From Streptomyces fragilis (GTDB lineage Bacteria; Actinomycetota; Actinomycetes; Streptomycetales; Streptomycetaceae), in the NCBI RefSeq assembly GCF_003112515.1, contig NZ_BEVZ01000002.1, positions 186,001 to 250,000 on the forward strand: a stretch of DNA of 64,000 bases. The letters are read 5' to 3'. The notes beneath the pieces were generated by a model. It was not told where the DNA came from. It made no database searches and saw only the letters and a program-made list of their open reading frames with translations. Positions within the stretch are counted from its first letter, which is position 1, and every line of letters starts with the position of its first letter. This document shows positions 50,905 to 60,248 of the stretch, in pieces. The position numbers and the translations under genes are program-made.

Positions 50905-52115
50905 CCACCGCAGTGGTGACCGGCCTGGGGATCACCGCCCCCAACGGCCTGGGTACCGAGGAGTACTGGAAGGCCACCCTGGCCGGCGAGTCGGGCCTGG
51001 GGCCCGTCACCCGCTTCGACGCCGCCCAGTACCCCTCGTCCGTCGCGGGGGAGGTGCCCGGCTTCGCCGCCGAGGAGCACATCCCCAGCCGGCTGATGCC
51101 GCAGACCGACCACATGACCCGGCTCGCGCTCGCCGCGGCCGACTGGGCCCTCACCGACGCGGGCCTGGACGTCGGGGAGTTCCCCGAGTACGGCATCGGC
51201 GTGGTCACCTCCGCGTCCGGCGGCGCCGTCGAGTTCGGCCAGCGCGAGCTCCAGAACCTGTGGAGCAAGGGCAAGGAGTACGTCAGCGCCTACCAGTCCT
51301 TCGCCTGGTTCTACGCGGTCAACACCGGCCAGATCTCCATCCGGCACAAGCTCCGCGGCCCCAGCGGCGTCCTGCTCACCGAGCAGGCCGGCGGCATCGA
51401 CGCCATCGGCCACGCCCGCCGCCACATCCGCAAGGGCTTCTCCGCCGTCGTCGCCGGCGGGGTCGACGCCGCGCTCTGCCCCTGGGGCTGGGTGCCGCAG
51501 ATCGCCTCCGGCCTGATGAGCACGGTCGGCGACCCGGCCCGCGCCTTCCTCCCCTTCTCCGCCGACGCCGCCGGATACGTCCCCGGCGAGGGCGGCGCGA
51601 TCCTGGTCGTCGAGGACGCCGGCTCGGCCGGCGCCCGCGACGCCGGGAACGTGTACGGCGAGGTCGCCGGGTACGCCGCCACCCTCGACCCGGCGCCCGG
51701 CACCGGACGCCCGCCCGGCCTGCGCCGGGCCGCCGAGAACGCCCTCGCCGACGCGGGGATCACCGCCGGGGACGTCGACGTCGTCTTCGCGGACGCCTCC
51801 GGCGTGCCGGAGCTCGACCGGGCCGAGGCGCAGGCGCTGACCGACCTGTTCGGCCCGCGCGGCGTCCCGGTCACCGCTCCCAAGACCATGACGGGCCGGC
51901 TGCTCGCCGGGGGCGCCGCCCTCGACGCGGCGACCGCGCTCCTCGCCCTGCGCGACGGCGTCGTCCCGCCCACGGTCAACGTGGCCGGCCCGGCCCCCGA
52001 GCACACCATCGACCTGGTCACCGAGGCGCGTGAGGCCGACCTGCGCACCGCGCTCGTCCTCGCCCGGGGCCACGGCGGCTTCAACGCCGCGCTCGTCCTG
52101 CGCCGCGCCCACTGA
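50901..52115 (+). CDS. Type II PKS chain-length factor (KS-beta, CLF)
   Basis: 404 aa, KAS fold like the previous gene, but with Gln in place of the catalytic Cys (LLTEQAGGIDA), the hallmark of CLFs. Start TTAVVTGLGITAPNG, end ALVLARGHGGFNAALVLRR. It forms the heterodimer tunnel with KS-alpha and sets the number of condensations. Translationally coupled to KS-alpha. Confidence 0.97.
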   Translation: MTTAVVTGLGITAPNGLGTEEYWKATLAGESGLGPVTRFDAAQYPSSVAGEVPGFAAEEHIPSRLMPQTDHMTRLALAAADWALTDAGLDVGEFPEYGIGVVTSASGGAVEFGQRELQNLWSKGKEYVSAYQSFAWFYAVNTGQISIRHKLRGPSGVLLTEQAGGIDAIGHARRHIRKGFSAVVAGGVDAALCPWGWVPQIASGLMSTVGDPARAFLPFSADAAGYVPGEGGAILVVEDAGSAGARDAGNVYGEVAGYAATLDPAPGTGRPPGLRRAAENALADAGITAGDVDVVFADASGVPELDRAEAQALTDLFGPRGVPVTAPKTMTGRLLAGGAALDAATALLALRDGVVPPTVNVAGPAPEHTIDLVTEAREADLRTALVLARGHGGFNAALVLRRAH

Positions 52116-52296
52116 CACCGGGCGTCCAGGACCCCGCCCGCGGCAGCCCGCCGCGGTCCGGAACCGGCGCTCCCGGGCGCCGGGGGCACGCACGGCCCGC
52201 CGCGGCCGCGCGTGCCCGGGGCGACACCGTGCTCCCGCGGATCGCCCTTTTCGTCCCGCACCACCATCGCGCCCAACCGAGAGGACGGCACCAGCC

Positions 52297-52566
52297 ATGA
52301 CCACCACCACCGCCACCGTGACCCTGGCCGACCTGACCCGCATGCTCCGCGAGAGCGCCGGCGAGGAGGAGGGCGTCGACCTCGACGGCGACGTCATCGA
52401 CACGCCCTTCATGGACCTCGGCTACGACTCCCTGGCCCTGCTCCAGGTCATCGGCGAGATCCAGCGCGACTACGGGATCAGCATCCCCGACGACGCGGTG
52501 GTCGACGCGGAGACCCCGCGCGCGCTCCTCGCCCTCATCAACGCCGGCTCGGCGACCGCTGCCTGA
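52297..52566 (+). CDS. Type II PKS acyl carrier protein
   Basis: 89 aa. The phosphopantetheine Ser is in DLGYDSLALLQVIGEIQ, and the flanking helices TLADLTRMLRESAG and IPDDAVVDAETPRALLALI are typical of minimal-PKS ACPs. ATG 52297 with GAGAGGACGG. It lies 181 bp after the CLF; that spacer holds no gene that I can support. The next gene, an AT, is separated from it by a long repeat tract. Confidence 0.96.
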   Translation: MTTTTATVTLADLTRMLRESAGEEEGVDLDGDVIDTPFMDLGYDSLALLQVIGEIQRDYGISIPDDAVVDAETPRALLALINAGSATAA

Positions 52567-53352
52567 GCCGGACACCGCGCGGACGCCCCGCCCCCGCACT
52601 CCCCCGGCGGGGGCGGGGCGCCCGCCTTCCCGCCTGGGGCCCGCACGCCGGGAGTCCGTGCCGGGGTTCCCCGCGTCCGGGGGGTCCGTGCTCGGGGTTC
52701 CCCTCGTCCGGGAGGTCCGTGCTCGGGGTTCCCGCGCTTGGGGTTCCCGCGTTTGGGGGTTCGGTGCTCGGGGCTCCCGCGCCCGAGGGTTTCGCGCTTG
52801 GGCATTCCGTGCCCGGGCACCCCGCGCTCGGGGATCCTGCGCCCAGGGCTCCGCACTCGGGCATCAGCGCTGGGTCCGCGTTTCCACTGGCGCCCCGGGC
52901 TTCGCACCGCACCGCGGGGCTCTCGGCGGCTCCAGGGCCTCGCACACCGGGGCTCTCCGGACCAGGGCCTCGCACACCGGGGCTCTCCGGACCAGCGCTT
53001 CGCGGGGGCTCTCCGGACCAGGGCCTCGCGCACCGGGATTCTCCGGACCAGGGCCTCGCACACCGGGGCTCTCCGGACCAGGGCCTCGCACACCGGGGCT
53101 CTCCGCACCAGGACTTCGCGCACCACGGCTCTCCGGACCAGCGCTTCGCGCGCCGCAGGGCTCTCCGCACCAGGGCTTCGCGCACCGGGGCCCTCCGCAC
53201 CAAGGCTTCGCGCACCAGGGCCCTTCGCACCGCGGCTCCGCGCCGCGAGCCCCTTCGCACCGGCGCCCCGCGCTCCAAGGCTTCGCACCACGGCTCGTCG
53301 CGCCAGGGCCACGGCACACGCGGCCCGATCCGCGCTCCACGAGGAGGGAACC
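52567..53352. repeat. 15/30-bp minisatellite between ACP and AT genes
   Basis: From 52719 to about 52866 ten units of a 15-bp sequence such as GCGCTTGGGGTTCCC follow head to tail. From about 52916 to 53300 the array continues as about 13 units of 30 bp, whose halves are GGGGCTCTCCGGACC and AGGGCCTCGCACACC. Units diverge gradually toward both ends. Because 15 is divisible by three, all six frames stay open, so long open frames here are not evidence for genes. A plausible gene is not seen; the AT ribosome site GAGGAGGG lies at its right end. Confidence 0.9.
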
Positions 53353-55134
53353 ATGTCACTCACGTCCCAGAGCGCCGTCGTGCGCCGACTGATCGTCAGG
53401 CCCGGCCCGGCCCCGCGGGGGACCGCCCCCGTCACGGCGTCCGCCACCGCCGTCTCCGCCGTGCTGCGCGCCTTCGGCCGTTCCCCCGAGGACCTGCCGG
53501 CCCGCACCGTGGTCGTCGTCGGCGCCGCCGTCACCGACCCCGGGCTGGGCGCCGAGCACGAGGGTTTCACCGTGCGGACCACCACCACGCCCGGCGCCGC
53601 ACTGCGCCGCGCGCACCACGAACTCCACGAGGGCACGGCCGACCTCGTCCTGGTCGCCGGCTTCGGGGAGCCCGACGCCCAGACCATCACCGTGTACGCC
53701 GTCAAGCGCGCCGCCGAAGCGGTGGCCGACGCGGACTCCGTGCTCGGCGTCCTGGACGTGGACGCCCCGCGCGGCGCCGACACGGCCCCGCCGCTGCGCC
53801 CGCTGCCGCCCGAGCCGCGCGGCTCCGACCCCGACCGCCACCGGCTGGTCCTGTGGTCCGGCCGCACCGCCGACGACGAGGCCCAGGTGCGCGGCGAACT
53901 CCTGGCCGCGCTCGACCACATGGACCGCCGGGCCTACCCGGCCCTCCCGGCGACGCTGCCCTGCGGCGTCCCGGCGGGAGCGGTGCGGGGCGCCGCCGTC
54001 GCCGTGTCCGCGCTCGCCGCCCCCGCCGTCCGGCGGGCCCGCGCCGCCGAGGCCGCCCGGCCCCGCCCGGTCGCCCTGCTCTTCCCGGGCCAGGGCTCCC
54101 AGCACGCCGGCATGGCCGCCGGCCTCTACCGCCGCGAACCCGTGTTCACCGCGGCCGTCGACGCCGCCCTGTCCCACATGGGGGAGGAGGGCGCCCGGAT
54201 CCGCGCGGACTGGCTCGACCCGCGGAACGCGGCGATCGACATCGACGACGTGCGCCGGGCCCAGCCGCTGCTGTTCGCCGTCGACTACGCGCTCGGCCGC
54301 ATGATCCTCAGCTGGGGCGTGAAGCCGGTCGCCTTCCTCGGCCACAGCGCCGGCGAGCTGGTGGCGGCGACCTTCGCCGGGGTGATCGGCCTGCCCGACG
54401 CCGTCGCGATGGTCCTGGCACGGGTCAGGGAGGCCGTGAAGATCCCGGCGGGCGGCATGCTCGCCGTCGCCGCGAGCGAGGAACGGCTGCGCCCCTACCT
54501 GGTCGACGGGGTGGCGATCGCCGCGGTCAACGCCAACCAGCAGGTCATGCTGGCCGGCGCGAGCGAGCCGCTGGCCGGCGTCGCGGCCCGCCTGAAGGCC
54601 GACGGGCTCACCGCGGTCACCGTCCCCGCCACCAGCCCCTTCCACTCCCCGGCGATGGCGCCCGCCTCCGACGCCGTCGAGGCCGACTACCGCTCCCTCC
54701 CGCTGCGCGAGCCGCGGGCGGCGCTGTACTCCGGCTACACCGGCGGCCCGATGAGCCCCGACGACGCCCGCGACCCGCGGTTCTGGGCCCGCCAGATCAC
54801 CGACACCGTCCACTTCCGGGACGCCCTGGACGACCTGCTCGCCGCCGACGACGTCCTGCTGGTTGAGGCCGGTCCCCGTCAGACCCTCACCGCCTTCGCC
54901 CGCCGTCACCGCTCGGTGCGGCTGGGCGCCGGGGCGGTCACCCCGCTGCTGCCGGCCCGCGCCGGCACCCCGGAGGCCGACCGCCAGTCGGTGCTGGCGG
55001 CGGCGGCCCGGATCTGGACCGAGGGCCACGACCTCGACCTCGACGCCGTGTCCCGCCTGTGGACCTGGCACGAGGACACCGCCCCGGCCGGACGTGCCGC
55101 CCCGCTCGTCCGCGCGGAGGCCGTGAGTGCGTGA
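53353..55134 (+). CDS. Acyltransferase with N-terminal ketosynthase remnant
   Basis: 593 aa. Residues about 240-560 are a complete AT: LLFPGQGSQHAGM, AQPLLFAVDYAL, nucleophile GHSAGELVAATF and the His in ATSPFHSPAM. The first 235 residues do not match an AT. ADLVLVAGFG, then AVKRAAEAVADADSVLGVL and RHRLVLWSGRTADDEAQVRG resemble the end of a type I PKS ketosynthase and the KS-AT linker, but the KS catalytic Cys region is absent. It could supply malonyl or starter groups to the ACP. ATG 53353. Confidence 0.88.
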   Translation: MSLTSQSAVVRRLIVRPGPAPRGTAPVTASATAVSAVLRAFGRSPEDLPARTVVVVGAAVTDPGLGAEHEGFTVRTTTTPGAALRRAHHELHEGTADLVLVAGFGEPDAQTITVYAVKRAAEAVADADSVLGVLDVDAPRGADTAPPLRPLPPEPRGSDPDRHRLVLWSGRTADDEAQVRGELLAALDHMDRRAYPALPATLPCGVPAGAVRGAAVAVSALAAPAVRRARAAEAARPRPVALLFPGQGSQHAGMAAGLYRREPVFTAAVDAALSHMGEEGARIRADWLDPRNAAIDIDDVRRAQPLLFAVDYALGRMILSWGVKPVAFLGHSAGELVAATFAGVIGLPDAVAMVLARVREAVKIPAGGMLAVAASEERLRPYLVDGVAIAAVNANQQVMLAGASEPLAGVAARLKADGLTAVTVPATSPFHSPAMAPASDAVEADYRSLPLREPRAALYSGYTGGPMSPDDARDPRFWARQITDTVHFRDALDDLLAADDVLLVEAGPRQTLTAFARRHRSVRLGAGAVTPLLPARAGTPEADRQSVLAAAARIWTEGHDLDLDAVSRLWTWHEDTAPAGRAAPLVRAEAVSA

Positions 55135-55687
55135 GGCACGGCCGGGACCGCCGCGGGCCGACCCGGCCGCGGTGGTCCCGGCGGCGCGCCCGGCCCCGGT
55201 CCCCGCGCCGGCCCCGGGGCCGGTCCCGACGGTGCGCCCGGCCCCGGTCCCGGCGGTGGCCCCAGGGCCGGTGCCCGTGCTGGCCACGGGGCCGGTCCCG
55301 GCGGCCGTGCCGGACTCGGTGCTGGCAGCGCCCCCAGCGGCGGTGCCGTCCTCGCCCCCGGTGGCGGTGCCGGCGTCGGCCCCGGTGGCGGTGCCGGGGT
55401 CGGCCCTGGCTTCGGTTCCGGCGGCGGAGTCCGGCCCGCTTCCGGCGCCGGTCTCCTCGGCGCCGTTGACCACAACGGCGCCGTTGGCCGTAGCGGTGCC
55501 GGTGGCGGCAGCGGTGCCGTGGGCCGCAGCGGTGCCGGCGGCCGCAGCGGTGCCGGTGGTGTCCGCGGCGGTGGCCGCGGCAGTGCCCGCGGCGTTTGCG
55601 GCGGCGGCCCTGGTGGCCCTGGCGTATCTCGCCCCGGTGTCGGCGGAACAGTGCGTTCCGGATTGTCGGACCCCTGCGGAAGAGTGA
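55127..55687 (+). CDS. Possible Pro/Val/Ala-repeat small protein (uncertain)
   Basis: A frame from GTG 55127, overlapping the AT stop by 8 bp, runs 186 codons. The product is almost entirely Pro, Val and Ala. It begins as a [17 protein letters not shown] repeat encoded by roughly 18-bp units, and ends in a hydrophobic Ala/Val segment that could span a membrane, followed by two Cys. Low complexity means that the frame could be open by chance, as in the array at 52.7-53.3 kb. No ribosome site was seen. If not a gene, this 560-bp gap before the ligase holds only the repeat. Confidence 0.25.
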   Translation: MREARPGPPRADPAAVVPAARPAPVPAPAPGPVPTVRPAPVPAVAPGPVPVLATGPVPAAVPDSVLAAPPAAVPSSPPVAVPASAPVAVPGSALASVPAAESGPLPAPVSSAPLTTTAPLAVAVPVAAAVPWAAAVPAAAAVPVVSAAVAAAVPAAFAAAALVALAYLAPVSAEQCVPDCRTPAEE

Positions 55688-55692
55688 TCCCC

Positions 55693-57771
55693 ATGACGAC
55701 TTCCCCCGCCGTAGAGGCGCTGACCACCCCTGCCCAGTACGAGGCCGCGATCGCCCGCGTCCGCGCCGCGGCGCGGGCCTACTACGGCGGCGACGGCGAC
55801 ATCGCCGCCGAGAGCGTCATGGACGACGCGATGTACGACCGGGAACTCCTGGCCGTCGCCGCCTACGAGCAGGCACACCCCGGGCAGGCGGCCGCCGACT
55901 CGCCCACCCACCAGGTCGCGGCGGGGGCCGCCCCGGTCGGCGACGTCGCGCACACGGTGCCGATGCTCTCCCTGGACAACGCCTTCTCCGCCGAGCAGCT
56001 GACCGCGTGGGGCGAGAGCCTGCAGCGGCGGCTGGGCCGGCCGGTCGAGGGCGGGTACACCGTGGAGCCCAAGCTCGACGGCGCGGCGATCGCCGCCCGC
56101 TACCGCGACGGCCGGCTGGTCCAGGTCGTCACCCGCGGCGACGGACGGTTCGGCGAGGACGTCAGCCACGTGATCGGCACCGTCGACGGACTCCCGGAGC
56201 GGCTGCGGACCCCGGCCACCGTCGAGGTGCGCGGTGAAGTCCTCTTCACCCAGGCCCAGTTCGAGGACGCGAACCGGATCCGCGCGGAGCACGGCGCGAA
56301 GGTGTTCTCCAACCCGCGCAACGGCGCGGCCGGCACCCTGCGCGCCAAGGACCGGCCCTACCGGCTGGGCCTGACCTTCTGGGCGTACGGCGCCGTCGAC
56401 CTGGACGGCGGATCGTTCCTGCCCGCGGGGGCCCCGCACAGCGAGGTGCTGGCACTGCTGTCGGCGGCGGGCGTGCGGACCACGCGCGACAACCCGGCCG
56501 CGCTGCGGTGCGTGCGCACGATCGAGGAGGCGCAGGCGCGCGTCGAGGAGATCCAGGCGATGCGGCCGAGCCTGCCGTTCGGCATCGACGGCGTCGTGGT
56601 CAAGGCCGACGACGTCGCCGAGCAGCGGGCGGCCGGCTTCGGGTCCCGCTTCCCCTACTGGGCGATCGCCTACAAGCTCCCGGCGGTCGAGCGGACGACC
56701 CGGCTGCTGGACGTCGAGTGGAACGTGGGCCGCACCGGGGTGCTCGCCCCGCGGGCACGGCTCGAGCCGGTGGAGCTCGACGGCACCACCGTCGAGTACG
56801 CCACGCTGCACAACCCGGCCGACATACGGCGGCGCGACCTGCACATCGGGGACACCGTCACCGTGTACAAGGCCGGCGACATCATCCCGCGCGTCCAGGC
56901 CGCCGTCGTGGGGCTGCGCCCGGCGGACGCCGTGGAGGTGCCGCTGCCCGAGGCGTGCCCGCACTGCGGCGGGGACATCGACCGGAGCCAGGAGCGGTGG
57001 CGGTGCGTGAAGGGCGCCGCCTGCCGCCTGCCCGCGCTGATCGCCTACGCCGCGCAGCGCGACTGCCTCGACATCGACGGCCTGGGCACGACGTACGTGA
57101 ACGCGCTGGTCGCCTCCGGCGCGGTCGCCGACATCGCCGACCTGTACACCCTGGACCTGGAGACGCTGTCCCGCGCCGCCGGCAGCGAGAAGCGCGGCGC
57201 GAACCTGGTCGCGCAGATCGAGGCCGCCCGGCTCAAGCCGCTGAGCCGTCAGCTCTGCGCGCTCGGCATCCGCAACACCGGCCGCCGCCTTTCGCAGCGG
57301 ATCGCCGCCCACTTCCGCACCATGGACGCGGTCCGCGCGGCGGACGCGGAGGCGATGCAGGAGGTCGAGGGCATCGGGCCGGAGAAGGCGCCGGGCATCG
57401 TCGCCGCCTTCGCCGAACTCGCGCCGGTGATCGACAAGATGACCGCCGCGGGGGCCACCATGACCGAACCGGTCGGCGAGGGCGCGGGCGAGGGGCCGCT
57501 CGTCGGCGAGGACGGCCGCCCCATGAAGGTGGTCGTCACCGGCAAGATGACCGGTCCGCTCGCGGAGCTCGGCCGCACCGCCATGAAGGACCTGATCGAG
57601 CGCGCCGGCGGAAAGTCCGGCGACGGCGTCACCGCGCAGACCGCGTACCTGGTGGCGGCGCCCTCCGCGGGCGGCAAGCCGAGCAGCAAGGCGATCAAGG
57701 CGGAGCAACTGGGCGTGCGGGTGCTCACCCCGGAGGAGTTCGCCGACCTCCTCGGCGACCTGCTGGACTGA
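55693..57771 (+). CDS. ligA: NAD+-dependent DNA ligase
   Basis: 692 aa with the full LigA layout: an N-terminal Ia region ([21 protein letters not shown]), adenylation domain with KLDG in [22 protein letters not shown] fold, a zinc finger with four Cys (CPHCGG and [12 protein letters not shown]), helix-hairpin-helix repeats ([26 protein letters not shown]) and a C-terminal BRCT domain. It seals nicks in DNA using NAD+. It lies directly behind the PKS acyltransferase and is read the same way. It could be a second, cluster-linked copy supporting repair, or simply the right chromosomal flank. ATG 55693. Confidence 0.95.
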   Translation: MTTSPAVEALTTPAQYEAAIARVRAAARAYYGGDGDIAAESVMDDAMYDRELLAVAAYEQAHPGQAAADSPTHQVAAGAAPVGDVAHTVPMLSLDNAFSAEQLTAWGESLQRRLGRPVEGGYTVEPKLDGAAIAARYRDGRLVQVVTRGDGRFGEDVSHVIGTVDGLPERLRTPATVEVRGEVLFTQAQFEDANRIRAEHGAKVFSNPRNGAAGTLRAKDRPYRLGLTFWAYGAVDLDGGSFLPAGAPHSEVLALLSAAGVRTTRDNPAALRCVRTIEEAQARVEEIQAMRPSLPFGIDGVVVKADDVAEQRAAGFGSRFPYWAIAYKLPAVERTTRLLDVEWNVGRTGVLAPRARLEPVELDGTTVEYATLHNPADIRRRDLHIGDTVTVYKAGDIIPRVQAAVVGLRPADAVEVPLPEACPHCGGDIDRSQERWRCVKGAACRLPALIAYAAQRDCLDIDGLGTTYVNALVASGAVADIADLYTLDLETLSRAAGSEKRGANLVAQIEAARLKPLSRQLCALGIRNTGRRLSQRIAAHFRTMDAVRAADAEAMQEVEGIGPEKAPGIVAAFAELAPVIDKMTAAGATMTEPVGEGAGEGPLVGEDGRPMKVVVTGKMTGPLAELGRTAMKDLIERAGGKSGDGVTAQTAYLVAAPSAGGKPSSKAIKAEQLGVRVLTPEEFADLLGDLLD

Positions 57772-58231
57772 CCCACCGCCCGGCCGTGGCCCGGCCACCG
57801 CCCGGCTGCCGTCCGACCGTGGCTCCGGCTCGGCCGCCCACGGCCCGCACGGTGTCCCGCTCCACCGCCGCGCGCGCCACCGCCCGGCCGTGTCCCGGCC
57901 GCTGCCCACCGTGTCCTGGCCAGTGCCCACCGTGTCCCGGCCAGTGCCCACCGTGGCTCCGGCCCAGTAGCCGACGGCCCGCACCGTGTCCCGCTCCACC
58001 GCCGCGCGCTCCAGCGCCGCGGTGCGGGCGGGCCACCGTGGACTCCTCCCGGGCCTCACGTCGGCGCCGGGCGGAGCGTCCCGCCCTTCCCGCCCGCCGG
58101 GCGATCCCGGCCGCCCGCCGGACCCCGGCTGTGGGAGCGCGGGTGGCTGGTTCGCGTCACCACCGGGCGCGGCAATTCCGCATGCCGGAGCGTCCGTTGA
58201 CGGTGGCCGGGCTTCGTGCTTGCATCGGTGC
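57772..58231. repeat. GC-rich spacer with tandem and dispersed repeats
   Basis: No gene seen. It contains a 19-bp unit GCCCACCGTGTCCCGGCCA repeated about three times near 57900-57956. A 38-bp segment beginning ACGGCCCGCAC is present twice (57840-57877 and 57973-58010) with two mismatches. Confidence 0.75.
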
Positions 58232-58309
58232 ATGCTGCGCCGGACGCTCACCTCCCGCCGCTGTGTCGACCTGGTCAGGGTCGCCGCGGCGCTCTGTCGC
58301 ACGTCCTGA
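58232..58309 (+). CDS. Putative leader peptide (Streptomyces sulfur-gene type), 25 aa
   Basis: ATG 58232 to TGA 58309. The peptide is M-L-R-R-T-L-T-S-R-R-C-V-D-L-V-R-V-A-A-A and ends L-C-R-T-S. This is the recurrent actinomycete pattern of a basic start, S-R-R-x-V-D-L and a terminal L-C-R, found ahead of sulfur-assimilation genes. Two Cys codons in a short peptide suggest translation-dependent attenuation sensitive to cysteine supply. The gene downstream is SfnB-like, which agrees. The 420-bp gap to that gene holds no other coding frame that I can support and may carry the regulatory RNA structure. Confidence 0.72.
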   Translation: MLRRTLTSRRCVDLVRVAAALCRTS

Positions 58310-58729
58310 CGTAGCCGGCGCCCCGGCCTCCCCGGGTTCCGCGCCCCCCGCGCTCCGCCGCGTCCCACGCGCCGCACGGGTCCCACGCCCCGCGCACTCC
58401 GCGCGACACCCGTCTCCTCCGCGTCCTGCTCGGCGGAGAGGCTCCCGCGCTTCCTCCCGGCGTCGCCGAGGACGTCCCGTCCCCGTGCCGCCGTCGCCCG
58501 TGGCGCCGTCGAGCGAGAGCGGACCGTTCGTCGCCCGGCCCGCCGACCGACGCGGGCGCCGCGGCCGCCCACCCCCGCCGCCCGGCGGGAGGGACCGGGG
58601 AATGGAACCGCGCACCGGACGGAAACCGGCACCGGGCGGGAGCCGGCCTCCGGGGCCGCCCACGCGTCCGCGCCCGACCCGGCACCCCCCACCCACGCCA
58701 CCCGGCGTTCCCGACGGAAAGCAGAGACC

Positions 58730-59950
58730 ATGACAGCCACCGCCCCGTACCTGTCCCCGCCCGCCCACGTGATCGCCGACGACGCGGAGGCCCTCGCCGT
58801 CGCGGCGGAGCTGGCCGAACGGTTCCGGCACGAGGCCGCCTACCGGGACGCCGAACGCCGGCTCCCGGAGCAGGAGCTGGGCGAGCTCTCGGCGTCCGGC
58901 CTGCTGGCGGTGACCGTGCCGGCGGAGTTCGGCGGGGCGGACGTGCGCCAGGAGACCCTCACCGAGATCTTCCGCCTGCTGGCCTCCGCGGACGCCAGCC
59001 TGGCGCAGATCCCGCAGAGCCACTTCGTGTACGTCAACGTCCTGCGTCTGCACGGCACCGAGGAGCAGCGGAAATTCTTCTTCGGCGAGATCCTGGGCGG
59101 CGCCCGCCTGGGCAACGCGCAGTCCGAGGCGGGCACCCGGCACGTCCAGGACATCCGCACCCGGCTCGAGCCCCTGGGCGACGGTTCGTACCTGCTGACC
59201 GGGACCAAGAACTACTGCACGGGCGCCCTGTTCGCCGACTGGATCCCGGTGCTGGCCCGCGCCGAGGACGGCGAACTGCACGTCGCCTACCTGCCGCGCG
59301 ATGCGGAGGGGCTGACCGTCGTGGACGACTGGGACGGCATGGGCCAGCGCACCACTGCCAGCGGCACCGTCCGGCTGGCTGCGGTGCGGGTGCCCGCCGA
59401 CCGGATCCTGCCCCACCACCTCACCTTCAGCGGCCCGCAACTGCACGGCGCCGTCGCCCAGTTGCTGCACGCGGCGATCGACGCCGGGATCGCGGACGGC
59501 GCCCTCGGCGAGGCGGTGGCGTTCGTGCGGACCAAGTCCCGCCCGTGGTTCGAGGGCGTGGACGCCGGTTACCCCGAGGCCTTCGACGACCCGCTGCTGA
59601 TCCAGCGCTTCGGTGAGCTCGCCGTCCAGGTGAGAGCCGCCGAGGCGCTGCTGAGCTCGGCGTCCCGCGCCGTGGACGCGGCCCGCGCGGACCTGACCGA
59701 CGACACCGCGGCGGAGGCCTCGATCGCCGTGGCGGCCGCCAAGGTGACCGCCGGGAAGGCGGCCGTGGAGGTGGCCGACGCCCTCTTCGAGGTGTCCGGC
59801 ACCCGTTCCGCCCTCGCCTCCCACCAGCTCGACCGGTACTGGCGCGACGCCCGCACCCACACCCTGCACGACCCGGCCCGGTGGAAGATCCAGCACATCG
59901 GCCGCCACACCCTGCACGGCACCCGCCCACCCCGCCACGGCCTGCTCTGA
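58730..59950 (+). CDS. SfnB-family sulfur-acquisition flavoprotein (acyl-CoA dehydrogenase fold)
   Basis: 406 aa. N-terminal helical domain with LLAVTVPAEFGGADVRQETL, then IPQSHFVYVNVLRLHGTEEQ, GNAQSEAGTRHVQDIRTRL, the mid-domain YLLTGTKNYCTGALFADWIP and WDGMGQRTTASGTVRL, and a C-terminal bundle ending YWRDARTHTLHDPARWKIQH. This pattern matches SfnB-type oxygenases involved in sulfone/sulfonate use. It needs reduced flavin from a separate reductase. ATG 58730 follows a GACGGAAAGCAGAG region. The leader peptide upstream supports sulfur control. Not part of the polyketide pathway. Confidence 0.87.
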   Translation: MTATAPYLSPPAHVIADDAEALAVAAELAERFRHEAAYRDAERRLPEQELGELSASGLLAVTVPAEFGGADVRQETLTEIFRLLASADASLAQIPQSHFVYVNVLRLHGTEEQRKFFFGEILGGARLGNAQSEAGTRHVQDIRTRLEPLGDGSYLLTGTKNYCTGALFADWIPVLARAEDGELHVAYLPRDAEGLTVVDDWDGMGQRTTASGTVRLAAVRVPADRILPHHLTFSGPQLHGAVAQLLHAAIDAGIADGALGEAVAFVRTKSRPWFEGVDAGYPEAFDDPLLIQRFGELAVQVRAAEALLSSASRAVDAARADLTDDTAAEASIAVAAAKVTAGKAAVEVADALFEVSGTRSALASHQLDRYWRDARTHTLHDPARWKIQHIGRHTLHGTRPPRHGLL

Positions 59951-60025
59951 CGGGCACCGCCCCGGTCCCGGGGCCCGTCCTGCGGATCGTGCACAGGGGT
60001 CGCGGGGCTCGCTACTCGGTCCCGT

Positions 60026-60053
60026 CCCTTGCTCGACCTCGCTCGAGCAAGGG
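60026..60053. terminator. Hairpin after the SfnB-like gene
   Basis: 11-bp arms CCCTTGCTCGA (60026-60036) and TCGAGCAAGGG (60043-60053) with a 6-nt loop. No T-tract follows. The rest of the 300-bp gap to the TetR gene shows no gene. Confidence 0.5.
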
Positions 60054-60248
60054 GCCCATCAGCTAGGGGTCGACGAGGTAGCGGGCACGGCAAAGGTGAG
60101 GGTAAACGGGGTTCCCGCACGAGCTTCTTGGAGCCCTTCCACTTCGCGGTCCGGTGGTCTTCCGTGACGCGCGTCGAAACGCCGAAGGGGCGGACCGGCA
60201 GTATGCATGCGGCCAGGTGGGAGCGGCGCGGGAGGGGTGCCGTCCGCT

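Noticed and set aside
52916..53300. CRISPR-like array of about 30-bp repeats
   Set aside because: Units are contiguous, without unique spacers, built from a 15-bp sub-unit and drifting in sequence. No cas genes are nearby.
52658..53392. Long open frames across the satellite on both strands (Arg/Pro/Gly-rich products)
   Set aside because: A 15-bp period keeps all frames open regardless of coding. No ribosome site, no family resemblance.
60026..60053. SARP box at TCGACCT/TCGAGCA
   Set aside because: The two TCGA elements are 10 bp apart, not 11, are part of a hairpin and face no suitable gene start.
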